From Pseudomonas sivasensis (GTDB taxonomy: Bacteria > Pseudomonadota > Gammaproteobacteria > Pseudomonadales > Pseudomonadaceae), in NCBI RefSeq assembly GCF_013778505.1, contig NZ_JAAOWU010000015.1, positions 115,196 to 179,195 of the forward strand: a DNA stretch of 64,000 nucleotides. The letters run 5' to 3'. Below, one piece after another: positions 9,039 to 17,027 of the stretch (positions are counted from its first letter, which is position 1; the number at the start of each line of letters is the position of its first letter). The notes beneath the pieces were generated by a model. That model ran no database searches, was not told the DNA's origin, and saw only the letters and a list, made by a program, of their open reading frames with translations. The translations under genes and the position numbers were made by a program.

Positions 9039-9649
9039 TGCACGTCGTCGTTGTAGACGAACTTAGGCATTTCCCAGTGAAAACGAATCGCCAGCAGGCG
9101 CAATAGAAAGCCGCTGAACAGGGTCAGCAGAATTGCTTGCTCGCTGGGCAATTCCAGATACAGACAGAGCAAGTAGAACCAGGCGGCCAGAAATGACACG
9201 CTGGCGTACAGCTCACGGCGGAAGATCAGCGGAATGTCGTTGCAGAAGATATCCCGGAGAATGCCGCCGAAGACGCCGGTGATCACCCCGCTGACCGAGG
9301 CCACCAGCATGCCGTGGCCCATTTCCAGTGCAGTCATGCAGCCGATCAGCGTGAAGGCCACCAGGCCTACGGCGTCCAGCGCTAGAAACAGCGAGCGCAG
9401 GTGACGCATCAGCGGCGCGATAAAGATCGTCACCAGCGCCGCCACCGAGGTCAGCACCAGGTATTCCGGATGCTTGACCCACGTCAGCGGGTAATGCCCC
9501 AACAGCACATCGCGCACCGAGCCGCCGCCCAGCGCCGTTACGCAAGCGATCAGCACCACACCAAACCAGTCCATGCCGCGCCGACCAGCCGACAAGGCAC
9601 CGGTCATGGCTTCGGCGGTGATGGCGATGAGGTAGAGCATCAGCAGCAT
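9035..9649 (-). CDS. Trimeric intracellular cation channel (TRIC/UPF0126) family membrane protein
   Basis: Inner-membrane protein of 204 residues with about seven hydrophobic segments arranged as two similar halves. Each half carries the family Gly motif (ALGGGSVRDVLLG and GVFGGILRDIFC). Bacterial members fold like TRIC channels and are thought to pass cations, but physiological roles are poorly defined. AAGGA lies upstream of the ATG at 9649. The gene is convergent with queG and shares its stop region with it, which links their ends but implies no functional relation. Confidence 0.88.
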   Translation of the reverse strand: MLLMLYLIAITAEAMTGALSAGRRGMDWFGVVLIACVTALGGGSVRDVLLGHYPLTWVKHPEYLVLTSVAALVTIFIAPLMRHLRSLFLALDAVGLVAFTLIGCMTALEMGHGMLVASVSGVITGVFGGILRDIFCNDIPLIFRRELYASVSFLAAWFYLLCLYLELPSEQAILLTLFSGFLLRLLAIRFHWEMPKFVYNDDVH

Positions 9650-9737
9650 GATGGCGATCCTTGCAAAGAGGCCGGCAGTCTAATCATTTGCTGATGGCAC
9701 CAAAAGGGGGCGCTTGGCGATAAAACGAGTTGCCTGC

Positions 9738-9811
9738 ATCGGGGGCAAGCCCCCTCCCACATTTGGACCTGGGAATACATTCAACTGTGGGAGCTGGCTT
9801 GTCTGAGATGG
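9738..9811. repeat. REPIN-like element (one intact, one degenerate REP)
   Basis: Two REP cores in inverted orientation sit in the TRIC-orn spacer. The left arm carries the intact core (ATCGGGGGCAAGCCCCCTCC at 9738-9757). The right arm is degenerate (GTGGGAGCTGGCTTGTC). This is the P. fluorescens REP family with the core GTGGGAGGGGGCTTGC. It fills most of the 184-nt gap, and no tRNA gene is present there. Confidence 0.85.
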
Positions 9812-9833
9812 CGCCCGGTCAGCCGCCCCCATT

Positions 9834-10376
9834 TCAAGCTTTGATGAAATGCTTGCGGTAATGCTGCAGCTCGGCGATCGACTCGCGAATATCATCCAGC
9901 GCCAGATGGGTGCTGCCTTTATGGAAGCTGTCTTTGACTTCCGGCGCCCAGCGCGCGGCCAGTTCCTTGAGCGTGGACACATCCAGGTTGCGGTAGTGGA
10001 AGTAGCTTTCCAGCGCCTTCATGTGGGTATAAAGGAAGCGGCGGTCCTGGCAGATGCTGTTGCCGCAGATCGGCGATTTGCCCTTGGGCACCCACTGTTC
10101 CAGAAAGGCAATGGTTTCGGCTTCGGCTTCGGCCATGCTGATTCGGCTGTCGCGTACACGCTGAGTCAGACCGGAGTTGCCATGGGTACGGGTGTTCCAC
10201 TCGTCCATGGTGGCGAGCACGGCGTCGCTGTGGTGGATGGCGATCACCGGACCTTCGGCCAAGGTGTTGAGGTTGCTGTCGGTGACAATGGTCGCCATCT
10301 CGATGATGACGTCGGTGTCAGGGTTCAGACCGGTCATTTCCAGATCGATCCAAATCAGGTTCTGTGGGTTTTGCAT
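9834..10376 (-). CDS. orn: Oligoribonuclease
   Basis: DEDDh 3'-5' exonuclease that degrades 2-5-mers, including the pGpG left from c-di-GMP turnover, which makes it important for signalling in Pseudomonas. The product has 180 residues. The Exo I motif IDLEMTG carries D11 and E13, and the later DEDDh residues lie in the HNSGL-like and HLALDDIRESI motifs. The ATG at 10376 is taken because conservation starts at MQNPQNLIWIDLE; the frame stays open far upstream but overlaps rsgA. It diverges from rsgA. Confidence 0.96.
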   Translation of the reverse strand: MQNPQNLIWIDLEMTGLNPDTDVIIEMATIVTDSNLNTLAEGPVIAIHHSDAVLATMDEWNTRTHGNSGLTQRVRDSRISMAEAEAETIAFLEQWVPKGKSPICGNSICQDRRFLYTHMKALESYFHYRNLDVSTLKELAARWAPEVKDSFHKGSTHLALDDIRESIAELQHYRKHFIKA

Positions 10377-10484
10377 GGCTTGATTCTCTTGGCACCTTGG
10401 CGTAGCTGCGCAGTTTAGCAGGCGGGGCCGTGCTAGACTCGCGACCGTTTCACCCAACCTTTGCATTATCGACACGGAACACCA

Positions 10485-11516
10485 ATGGCCAAACGCCAGC
10501 TCAACCGTCGCCAAAACTGGCGCATCGAAAAGATTCAAGGTGAGCGCGCCGCACGCGCCGCCAAACGTGAATCCTCCGCCGTGGAAGCGCTCGAGGGCGG
10601 CGACCTGGGCCCCGAGCAAACGGGCCTGGTGATCGCGCACTTTGGTGTGCAGGTCGAAGTCGAGGCGCTGGAAGGCGAACTCGCAGGCCAAGTATCCCGC
10701 TGCCACTTGCGCGCCAACCTGCCTGCACTGGTCACCGGCGACAAGGTGGTGTGGCGCGCCGGCAACCAAGGCATCGGCGTGATCGTCGCCCAACTGCCGC
10801 GCACCACCGAACTGCGTCGTCCTGACAGCCGCGGCCAACTCAAGCCGGTAGCGGCCAACGTCGACATGATCGTGATCGTGTTCGCACCGTTGCCCGAGCC
10901 CCATGCCAACCTGATCGACCGCTATTTGGTGGCGGCTGAGCATGCTGGTATTCGCCCGCTGTTGCTGCTGAACAAATTCGACCTGATCGACGAGCAGAAC
11001 GCCCCAGCGCTCAATGCGTTGCTGGCGGTCTACCGCACCTTGGGTTACCCAGTGCTGGAAGTCTCGGCTCACCACGGCAACGGCATGGAACAGCTGCAAC
11101 AGCAGTTGGACGGACGCATCAGTGTGTTTGTCGGCCAGTCGGGCGTTGGCAAGTCATCGCTGGTCAACAGCCTGCTGCCGGAAGTAGACACCCGTGTAGG
11201 CCCGCTGTCGGAACTGTCCGGCCAGGGCACTCATACGACCACCACCGCGCGATTGTTCCACTTCCCCGGCGGCGGTGAACTGATCGACTCCCCGGGCATT
11301 CGAGAGTTCGGCCTCGGCCACGTCAGCCGCAGCGATGTGGAAGCCGGCTTTATCGAGTTCAACGACCTGATCGGTACGTGCCGCTTCCGCGACTGCAAAC
11401 ACGACCGCGAGCCGGGCTGTGCGTTGCTCAAGGCCCTGGACGATGGCCGTGTGCAGCAGCAGCGGATGAACAGCTATCGGTCGATTATTGCGAGCTTGCC
11501 CGAGAGCAGTTACTAA
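10485..11516 (+). CDS. rsgA: Ribosome small-subunit-dependent GTPase A (RsgA)
   Basis: Late 30S assembly GTPase. The product has 343 residues, starting MAKRQLNRRQNWRIEKIQ. An OB-fold is followed by a circularly permuted G domain in which G4 (NKFDLID) precedes G1 (GQSGVGKSS) and G3 (DSPG). A C-terminal zinc motif is formed by CRFRDCKHDREPGC. The ATG at 10485 fits the basic N-terminus. The orn-rsgA-psd neighbourhood known from E. coli is kept, though here motAB, an HDOD gene and rhdA lie between rsgA and psd. Confidence 0.96.
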   Translation: MAKRQLNRRQNWRIEKIQGERAARAAKRESSAVEALEGGDLGPEQTGLVIAHFGVQVEVEALEGELAGQVSRCHLRANLPALVTGDKVVWRAGNQGIGVIVAQLPRTTELRRPDSRGQLKPVAANVDMIVIVFAPLPEPHANLIDRYLVAAEHAGIRPLLLLNKFDLIDEQNAPALNALLAVYRTLGYPVLEVSAHHGNGMEQLQQQLDGRISVFVGQSGVGKSSLVNSLLPEVDTRVGPLSELSGQGTHTTTTARLFHFPGGGELIDSPGIREFGLGHVSRSDVEAGFIEFNDLIGTCRFRDCKHDREPGCALLKALDDGRVQQQRMNSYRSIIASLPESSY

Positions 11517-11519
11517 ACC

Positions 11520-11549
11520 GCCCGCCGCGTTGCGGGTGAGCGGGCTTTT
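11520..11549 (+). terminator. Rho-independent terminator after rsgA
   Basis: GCCCGC (11520-11525) pairs with GCGGGC (11540-11545) and is followed by TTTT, beginning 4 nt after the rsgA stop. A second hairpin follows at once. Together they separate rsgA from the convergent motB. Confidence 0.6.
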
Positions 11550-11550
11550 G

Positions 11551-11579
11551 GTGATGAGCGGGCTTGCCCCGCTCATCAC
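11551..11579. repeat. Palindromic repeat of a second REP-like family
   Basis: A 12-bp perfect palindrome, GTGATGAGCGGG / CCCGCTCATCAC, surrounds a 5-nt loop (CTTGC). The GAGCGGGCTTGCCCCGC core recurs at the right end of the window (63886-63907 and 63988-64000). This differs from the GTGGGAGGGGGCTTGC family. It lies between convergent rsgA and motB and could act as a bidirectional transcript-end stabiliser. Confidence 0.7.
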
Positions 11580-11593
11580 AACCGCAAAAGAAC

Positions 11594-12610
11594 TTACGAG
11601 CCCGTCTTAGGCGCCGTAGGATCCTTCATCCCACCATCGTCAAACAGGTTCAGCTTCTGCCGCAGTTCATGGGCCGGCAACGGCTCCTGCCCTGACGGAA
11701 TGGCATTCGGGTCAACCGGCACTTCGCCCGGCGCGCCCGCACCTGGGGTTGGCACGACAGGTGGCTGATCACCTTCAATCGCACGCTGAGCCTTCTTGGT
11801 CAGCACGACGATATCAATGCGCCGGTTAATCGGATTGAACGGATCCTTGGGTTCAAATAGCTGCGAGGAGGCAAAACCCACCACGCGCGCCACTTGCGGG
11901 TCGGGGTAGCTGCCTGCCACCAACGCACGACGGGCAGCGTTGGCGCGGTTGGCCGAGAGTTCCCAGTTGCCGAAGTCACCCTGGCCGGCATACGGCTTGG
12001 CGTCCGTGTGGCCGCTGATGCTTATCTTGTTCGGCACTGCCTTGATGGTGTCAGCCATGGCCAGCAGGATGTCTTCGAAGTACGGCTTCAGCCGCGCACT
12101 GCCGGAATCGAACATCGGCCGGTTGGCGGCATCAGTGATCTGGATGCGCAAGCCTTCCGGAGTGATCTCGAACGAGATCTGATCCTTGAATTTCAGCAAC
12201 TGCGGATTTTCATCCACCTTGGTCTGCAACTCTTGCAGCAACAGCTCCAGGCGTTCCTGCTCAACCTGTTCAGCCATGCTCTCGACGGTGTCGCGCTCGA
12301 TCGGGATGTTCTCCTGAGGCGATTCGGTCTTGACCTCTGGATTGATGGTGCGCTCAGGGGCCAACTGCGGCGAGCCGCCCAGGTCGATCACAAAGGGCGT
12401 GCCGCTCTCCGAGAAGCCAATCGGGTCTTTGAAGTAACCGGCGATGGCGATCTTCTGTTCGGGAGTGGCGGTCGACATCAGCCACAGCACCAGGAAGAAC
12501 GCCATCATCGCCGTCGCAAAGTCGGCGAAGGCGATTTTCCAGGCGCCGCCATGGTGCCCCGCAGCGAAGCGCTTGACGCGCTTGATGATTATCGGCTGGT
12601 TGTTTTCCAT
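11594..12610 (-). CDS. motB: Flagellar motor stator protein MotB
   Basis: Stator subunit anchored to peptidoglycan that conducts protons to drive flagellar rotation. The product has 338 residues. One N-terminal membrane helix (WKIAFADFATAMMAFFLVLW) carries the proton-binding D30. A plug/linker region follows. The OmpA-like peptidoglycan-binding domain contains ISISGHTDAKPYAG and NWELSANRANAARR. The C-terminus is Pro/Gly-rich. It follows motA by 3 nt in the same operon. P. aeruginosa motAB lies in the same rsgA-rhdA context. Confidence 0.96.
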   Translation of the reverse strand: MENNQPIIIKRVKRFAAGHHGGAWKIAFADFATAMMAFFLVLWLMSTATPEQKIAIAGYFKDPIGFSESGTPFVIDLGGSPQLAPERTINPEVKTESPQENIPIERDTVESMAEQVEQERLELLLQELQTKVDENPQLLKFKDQISFEITPEGLRIQITDAANRPMFDSGSARLKPYFEDILLAMADTIKAVPNKISISGHTDAKPYAGQGDFGNWELSANRANAARRALVAGSYPDPQVARVVGFASSQLFEPKDPFNPINRRIDIVVLTKKAQRAIEGDQPPVVPTPGAGAPGEVPVDPNAIPSGQEPLPAHELRQKLNLFDDGGMKDPTAPKTGS

Positions 12611-12613
12611 GGC

Positions 12614-13465
12614 TTAGCGACCGCGAACCGCTTGTTCCAGCTCGGCGAAACTTGGGCGATGCTTCGGGTACAAGACCTTGCGACCGAACTCCACTGCCAA
12701 CGATGGCGGCATGCCGGACGCGGACGCTACCAGACTGGCCTTGATCGATTCGTACAGGTTGATTTCTTCCTTGGCATCATGAGCCAGGGAGGTGGCCAGC
12801 GGGCCGAAGAAACCGTAAGCGGCGAGAATACCGAAGAAGGTACCCACCAGCGCCGCACCTACGTGCATACCGATGGCCGCCTGATCGCCCTCGCCCAGGG
12901 AGGCCATGGTCACCACGATACCGAGTACCGCCGCGACGATACCAAAGCCGGGCATGCCGTCGGCCACACCGGTCACGGCATGGGAAGGATGCTCCAACTC
13001 TTCTTTAAGGCTGAACAATTCCATGTCGAACAGGCCTTCCAGCTCATGGGGAGCCATGTTGCCGGAGGACATGATGCGCAGGTAATCGCAGATATAGGCG
13101 GTCATGCGCTCGTCTTTGAGCACGGCCGGGTACTTGGCAAAAATCGGGCTGGCGGAGGCGTCCTCGATGTCGGCCTCAATGGCCATCATGCCTTCGCGGC
13201 GGCTCTTGTTGAGGATCTCGTACACCAGGCCCAGCACTTCCAGGTAGAAGGTATGAGTGAAGCGCGAACCGAACATGGCCAGCGATTTCTTGACCACGTG
13301 CATAGTCATGTAACCGGGGTTGGCCTGAAGGAAAGCGCCCAGTGCAGCACCGCCAATGATCATCACCTCGAAAGGCTGGATCAGTGCCGCAATTTTACCG
13401 TGGGACAGGACGTACCCGCCGAGCACGCTCGCGAAGACGACGATGATGCCGATAATTTTAGCCAT
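12614..13465 (-). CDS. motA: Flagellar motor stator protein MotA
   Basis: Four-helix stator subunit that couples proton flow to torque on FliG. The product has 283 residues. N-terminal helices (IIGIIVVFASVLGGYVL; PFEVMIIGGAALGAFL) are followed by a large charged cytoplasmic loop. The second membrane pair starts at GMPGFGIVAAVLGIVVTM, with the conserved proline. It is the first gene of motAB. A FliA-type promoter lies about 70-95 nt upstream, which predicts late flagellar class expression. Confidence 0.96.
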   Translation of the reverse strand: MAKIIGIIVVFASVLGGYVLSHGKIAALIQPFEVMIIGGAALGAFLQANPGYMTMHVVKKSLAMFGSRFTHTFYLEVLGLVYEILNKSRREGMMAIEADIEDASASPIFAKYPAVLKDERMTAYICDYLRIMSSGNMAPHELEGLFDMELFSLKEELEHPSHAVTGVADGMPGFGIVAAVLGIVVTMASLGEGDQAAIGMHVGAALVGTFFGILAAYGFFGPLATSLAHDAKEEINLYESIKASLVASASGMPPSLAVEFGRKVLYPKHRPSFAELEQAVRGR

Positions 13466-13533
13466 AGGAGATGAGTACTTGCGCCGTCGGGTTCATGGAC
13501 ATATTTGGGGGAACTGGAAAACTCTTGTTCCTC

Positions 13534-13560
13534 TTATCGGCAAAACTGCGCCAGACTATA
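13534..13560 (-). promoter_or_regulatory. FliA (sigma-28) type promoter for motAB
   Basis: Read on the minus strand, TATA, exactly 15 nt, then GCCGATAA. The -10 box is a perfect match to the flagellar sigma-28 consensus (TAAA-N15-GCCGATAA), and three of four -35 bases match. It lies 69 nt upstream of the motA ATG with no gene in between. Confidence 0.75.
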
Positions 13561-13632
13561 GCCCGTTAAGGCGAAAAGCCAGTTCGGCCCGCTCCGGGCG
13601 TGTTGACCGCAAGTGATGATCGCGCCCCAATC

Positions 13633-15168
13633 ATGGCTAATGAAACGACAGTCCCATCTGTAAGACCTATCTCTCTCGCCGCTTGGATCAAGCGCCTGGA
13701 CGACGTGCTGCTGCCAGTTCCCCAGGCCAGCCACGACCGTGTGTGCAAAGCCATCCGCGACAGCCGCAGTTCGTTGCGAGATATTGCCGAGCTGATGCAA
13801 AACAGCCCGGCTTTGGTACTCAGCGTCATGCGCGAGGCCAACAGCCATAACCATGGCAGCCTGGCGGAGCCGGCGGAAAACCTCGAAGTAGCGCTCAATC
13901 GCCTGGGCCTCAAGCGCGCCGAGGAACTGCTGGCGCGCCTGCCCTCGGTGCCCGCCCAAGAGATTCCCGTAGCATTGCGTCAACTGTTGCTGGTGAGCCA
14001 GCACGCGTCGCAGCAAGCCAACGGTCTGTTCGGCAGTCGTCTGGCGCGGCTTTGGCAAGACATCCACTGGGGTAGCCTGCTGTTTCTGTCGCCGCTGTGG
14101 CCGATGGCCGTTGCCTACCCCAAGCTCCTTGAAGAGTGGGAACTGCGTGTCATCCATAAGGGCGAGCCTGCACGCAAAGTCGAGCAGGAGCTGTTCGGCG
14201 TGCGCCTGCTGGACCTGTGCCTCGGCCTGACCGAAGCCTGGCACCTACCGATCTGGGTATCCCAGGGCTATAACCTGCTGTTGAACGAGCAACGCTTGCT
14301 GGTCAAGGCACTTCATATCGCCCGTGAAGACGACTCGTTGCGCCATCAGCAATTGCTAGACGCCGAACCCAACCTGCGCCGTTGGCTGAACCAGCCGGCC
14401 AATACCGTGCTGCTAGCCAACGGCCTGGCGATGTCAGCCCAAGAGTCCTGGACCTGCCCGCACACTCAACGCTGGCAATACCTTACCGCGCTGTATTTGC
14501 AGCAACCGCTGGCTGAAGTGCAGCAACAATCTCACCAACAAGCCGTCACCAGCGCCCGCAGCACTCTAATGCCCGACCTCTGGCACCCGGCGCTGTCGCT
14601 GATCTGGCCGTGGAATGTGCAGAAGATTCATCGCGGCCTGCTGCCGGCGCCGCCACCGACTGCCGAGGCCCTGGCCGTGTGGCGTAACCGCTGCACCGAA
14701 CTGCTGTTGGAACCAAGCCGCTTTGCCAACGCCATGCATTTGACCACCTGCGCCAAGGAAGCTCTGGTGGCCAGCGGCATGCAGCGAGTCTTGTTGTTCA
14801 TGGCCGATCGCGCCCTGAGCACCTTGCGCGTGCACCAGGCCGACGGTCTGCCCAAAGACGCCGCCAACCTGAGCCTGGACGTGGTCAACAGCACGCTGCT
14901 ACAGCGCCTGCTGGAGAAATCCGCCCAAGTACGCCTCACGCCGGACAACCACGCGCAGTTCTCGGCCTTGCTGCCGCCGATCCTGCGCCGTCTGTTCACA
15001 GGCGAACACCTGCTGTTGCGTTCGATGAGCTGCAACGGCCGTGTGGTAATGCTGATGGTCGCCGACCAGGGCGGCGGACCGTTTTCGGAAACCACCGTGC
15101 AGGCTTTCGGCAAAACCGCCCAGTGCATAGAGAAAGCCCTGCACAGCTTTACCAACCGCAGCGCCTGA
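13633..15168 (+). CDS. HDOD domain-containing protein
   Basis: Protein of 511 residues. The N-terminal HDOD domain starts LDDVLLPVPQASHDRVCKAI and continues with SSLRDIAELMQNSPALVLSVMREAN. This fold resembles HD phosphohydrolases but lacks the metal-binding HD residues; family members work in signalling. The C-terminal half (from about 350) resembles a sensor-like domain with no motif I can name. The same gene precedes rhdA in P. aeruginosa (PA4955 position). It is transcribed away from motA and ends 57 nt before rhdA. Confidence 0.8.
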   Translation: MANETTVPSVRPISLAAWIKRLDDVLLPVPQASHDRVCKAIRDSRSSLRDIAELMQNSPALVLSVMREANSHNHGSLAEPAENLEVALNRLGLKRAEELLARLPSVPAQEIPVALRQLLLVSQHASQQANGLFGSRLARLWQDIHWGSLLFLSPLWPMAVAYPKLLEEWELRVIHKGEPARKVEQELFGVRLLDLCLGLTEAWHLPIWVSQGYNLLLNEQRLLVKALHIAREDDSLRHQQLLDAEPNLRRWLNQPANTVLLANGLAMSAQESWTCPHTQRWQYLTALYLQQPLAEVQQQSHQQAVTSARSTLMPDLWHPALSLIWPWNVQKIHRGLLPAPPPTAEALAVWRNRCTELLLEPSRFANAMHLTTCAKEALVASGMQRVLLFMADRALSTLRVHQADGLPKDAANLSLDVVNSTLLQRLLEKSAQVRLTPDNHAQFSALLPPILRRLFTGEHLLLRSMSCNGRVVMLMVADQGGGPFSETTVQAFGKTAQCIEKALHSFTNRSA

Positions 15169-15225
15169 TGCTTGCGCTACAATCGCCGTCCTTTATCGCC
15201 AACATTTGTGCCCAGGAGACCTCAC

Positions 15226-16041
15226 ATGCCTGACTTCTCTGGCTTGCCGCTGGTGATCGAATCCAGCGACCTGCTCGGTCAACTGGATGCCGAACACCTG
15301 ATTCTGGTGGACCTCACCAGTGCCGCCCGCTACGCCGAAGGGCATATCCCCGGCGCGCATTTCGTTGACCCCAAGCGCACCCAACTGGGCCAGCCGCCGG
15401 CTCCCGGCCTGCTGCCCAATAAAGCCGACCTGGAAAAACTCTTCGGCGAATTGGGCCACACGCCCGACGCCACCTACGTGGTGTACGACGACGAAGGCGG
15501 CGGCTGGGCCGGGCGCTTTATCTGGCTGCTCGACGTAATCGGCCACCAGAAATACCACTACCTCGACGGCGGCCTGCTGGCCTGGCTGGAAGAGAAATAC
15601 CCCGTTTCCACCGAAGTGCCCGGCCCCGTCGGCGGCCCCGTCAGGCTCACGCTGCATGACGGCCCCACGGCCACCCGCGAATACCTGCAAAGCCGTCTCG
15701 GCGCGGCCGACCTGGGTATCTGGGACGCACGCGGCCCGCTGGAATATTCCGGCGAGAAGGTACTCGCCGCCAAAGGCGGGCACATCCCCGGCGCGGTAAA
15801 TTTCGAATGGACTGCCGGCATGGACAAGGCACGCAACCTGCGTATCCGCCGCGACATGCCGCAGATCCTCGAAGACCTCGGGCTGACGAAAGATAAAGAA
15901 ATCATCACCCACTGCCAGACTCACCACCGCTCTGGCTTCACCTACCTGGTGGCCAAGGCGCTCGGTTATCCCCGAGTCAAAGGTTATGCCGGTTCCTGGG
16001 GCGAGTGGGGCAACCACCCCGACACCCCCGTTGAGATTTAA
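15226..16041 (+). CDS. rhdA: Thiosulfate sulfurtransferase RhdA (tandem rhodanese)
   Basis: Transfers sulfane sulfur from thiosulfate to thiol acceptors. The 271-residue protein has two rhodanese domains. The inactive N-terminal half contains YAEGHIPGAHFVDP. The C-terminal half carries the catalytic loop CQTHHR with Cys230, the same loop and residue number as the well-studied Azotobacter vinelandii RhdA. The ATG at 15226 has CAGGAGAC upstream. psd follows 15 nt later, the same pair as P. aeruginosa PA4956-PA4957. Confidence 0.95.
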   Translation: MPDFSGLPLVIESSDLLGQLDAEHLILVDLTSAARYAEGHIPGAHFVDPKRTQLGQPPAPGLLPNKADLEKLFGELGHTPDATYVVYDDEGGGWAGRFIWLLDVIGHQKYHYLDGGLLAWLEEKYPVSTEVPGPVGGPVRLTLHDGPTATREYLQSRLGAADLGIWDARGPLEYSGEKVLAAKGGHIPGAVNFEWTAGMDKARNLRIRRDMPQILEDLGLTKDKEIITHCQTHHRSGFTYLVAKALGYPRVKGYAGSWGEWGNHPDTPVEI

Positions 16042-16056
16042 GGTTTAAGGACAGTT

Positions 16057-16917
16057 ATGAAAAAGCAGTTGTTTATCCTCAGCCAGTACTTGCTGCCGCA
16101 CCATTTGCTGTCGCGCCTCGCTGGCTGCATTGCCGAGTGCCGCGTGCGTTGGTTCAAGAACGCTTTCACCACCTGGTTCGCTAAACGCTACCAAGTAGAC
16201 ATGTCCCAGGCGTTGGTTGAAGACGTGACCGCCTACGAGCACTTCAACGCCTTCTTCACACGCGCCCTCAAAGATGGCGCGCGCCCGCTGGACCAAACCC
16301 CAGGCGCGGTGCTCAGCCCCGCCGATGGCGCGGTCAGCCAGCTTGGTCCGATTGAGCATGGGCGTGTGTTCCAGGCTAAAGGCCACAGCTTTAGCGTGCT
16401 GGAGTTGCTGGGTGGCGATGCGGCCTTGTCGGCACCGTTCATGGGCGGGGACTTCGCAACGGTTTATCTGTCGCCGAAGGACTACCACCGTGTGCACATG
16501 CCATTGGCTGGCACCCTGCGGGAAATGGTCTACATCCCGGGCCGTATCTTCTCGGTGAACCAGACCACCGCCGAAAATGTGCCGGAGCTGTTTGCGCGTA
16601 ACGAGCGTGTTGCCTGCATCTTCGACACCGAACGCGGTCCGATGGCCGTCGTGTTGGTGGGTGCGATGATCGTCGCGTCGATTGAAACCGTATGGGCTGG
16701 CCTGGTGACCCCACCGAAGCGCGAACTGAAAACCTTCCGCTACGACGAAGCGGCGCGTGCGCCTATTCATCTGGAGAAAGGTGCGGAGCTGGGTCGCTTC
16801 AAGTTGGGTTCGACCGCGATTGTGCTGTTTGGGCCGGATCAGGTGAAGTGGGCTGAAGAACTGGTGGCGGGTTCGCCAGTGCAGATGGGCCAAGGTATCG
16901 CTTTACCTAAAGCCTGA
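16057..16917 (+). CDS. psd: Phosphatidylserine decarboxylase proenzyme
   Basis: Makes phosphatidylethanolamine from phosphatidylserine at the inner membrane. The 286-residue proenzyme cleaves itself at the LGST motif (250-253), where Ser252 becomes the pyruvoyl group. The other conserved parts are SPADG with D90 and the YHRVHMPL stretch with H147. A TTAAGGA ribosome-binding site precedes the ATG. It is co-transcribed with rhdA, and a REPIN lies between it and convergent serB. Confidence 0.97.
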   Translation: MKKQLFILSQYLLPHHLLSRLAGCIAECRVRWFKNAFTTWFAKRYQVDMSQALVEDVTAYEHFNAFFTRALKDGARPLDQTPGAVLSPADGAVSQLGPIEHGRVFQAKGHSFSVLELLGGDAALSAPFMGGDFATVYLSPKDYHRVHMPLAGTLREMVYIPGRIFSVNQTTAENVPELFARNERVACIFDTERGPMAVVLVGAMIVASIETVWAGLVTPPKRELKTFRYDEAARAPIHLEKGAELGRFKLGSTAIVLFGPDQVKWAEELVAGSPVQMGQGIALPKA

Positions 16918-16928
16918 CACCGAACCCA

Positions 16929-17021
16929 ATGTGGGAGGGGGCTTGCTCCCGGTAGCGGGGGATCAGTCAACACATCAGTGACTGAACCACTGCCATCGGG
17001 GGCAAGCCCCCTCCCACATTT
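16929..17021. repeat. REPIN (two inverted REPs)
   Basis: GTGGGAGGGGGCTTGCTCCC at the left and the inverted ATCGGGGGCAAGCCCCCTCC at the right enclose about 45 nt, which itself contains an imperfect stem (ATCAGTCA / TGACTGA). It lies between convergent psd and serB and can form a long hairpin that may protect both transcript ends. Confidence 0.9.
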
Positions 17022-17027
17022 AGTCAG

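Noticed and set aside
9650..9833. Possible tRNA genes between the TRIC gene and orn, as in E. coli near orn
   Set aside because: The gap holds only a REPIN; no cloverleaf or T-loop sequence is visible.
10377..11099. Upstream extension of orn to 421 residues
   Set aside because: The extension lies antisense to rsgA, and conservation begins at the ATG at 10376.
16929..17021. Repeats considered as a CRISPR array
   Set aside because: Only two inverted copies per site, no regular spacers and no cas genes; they are REPINs.
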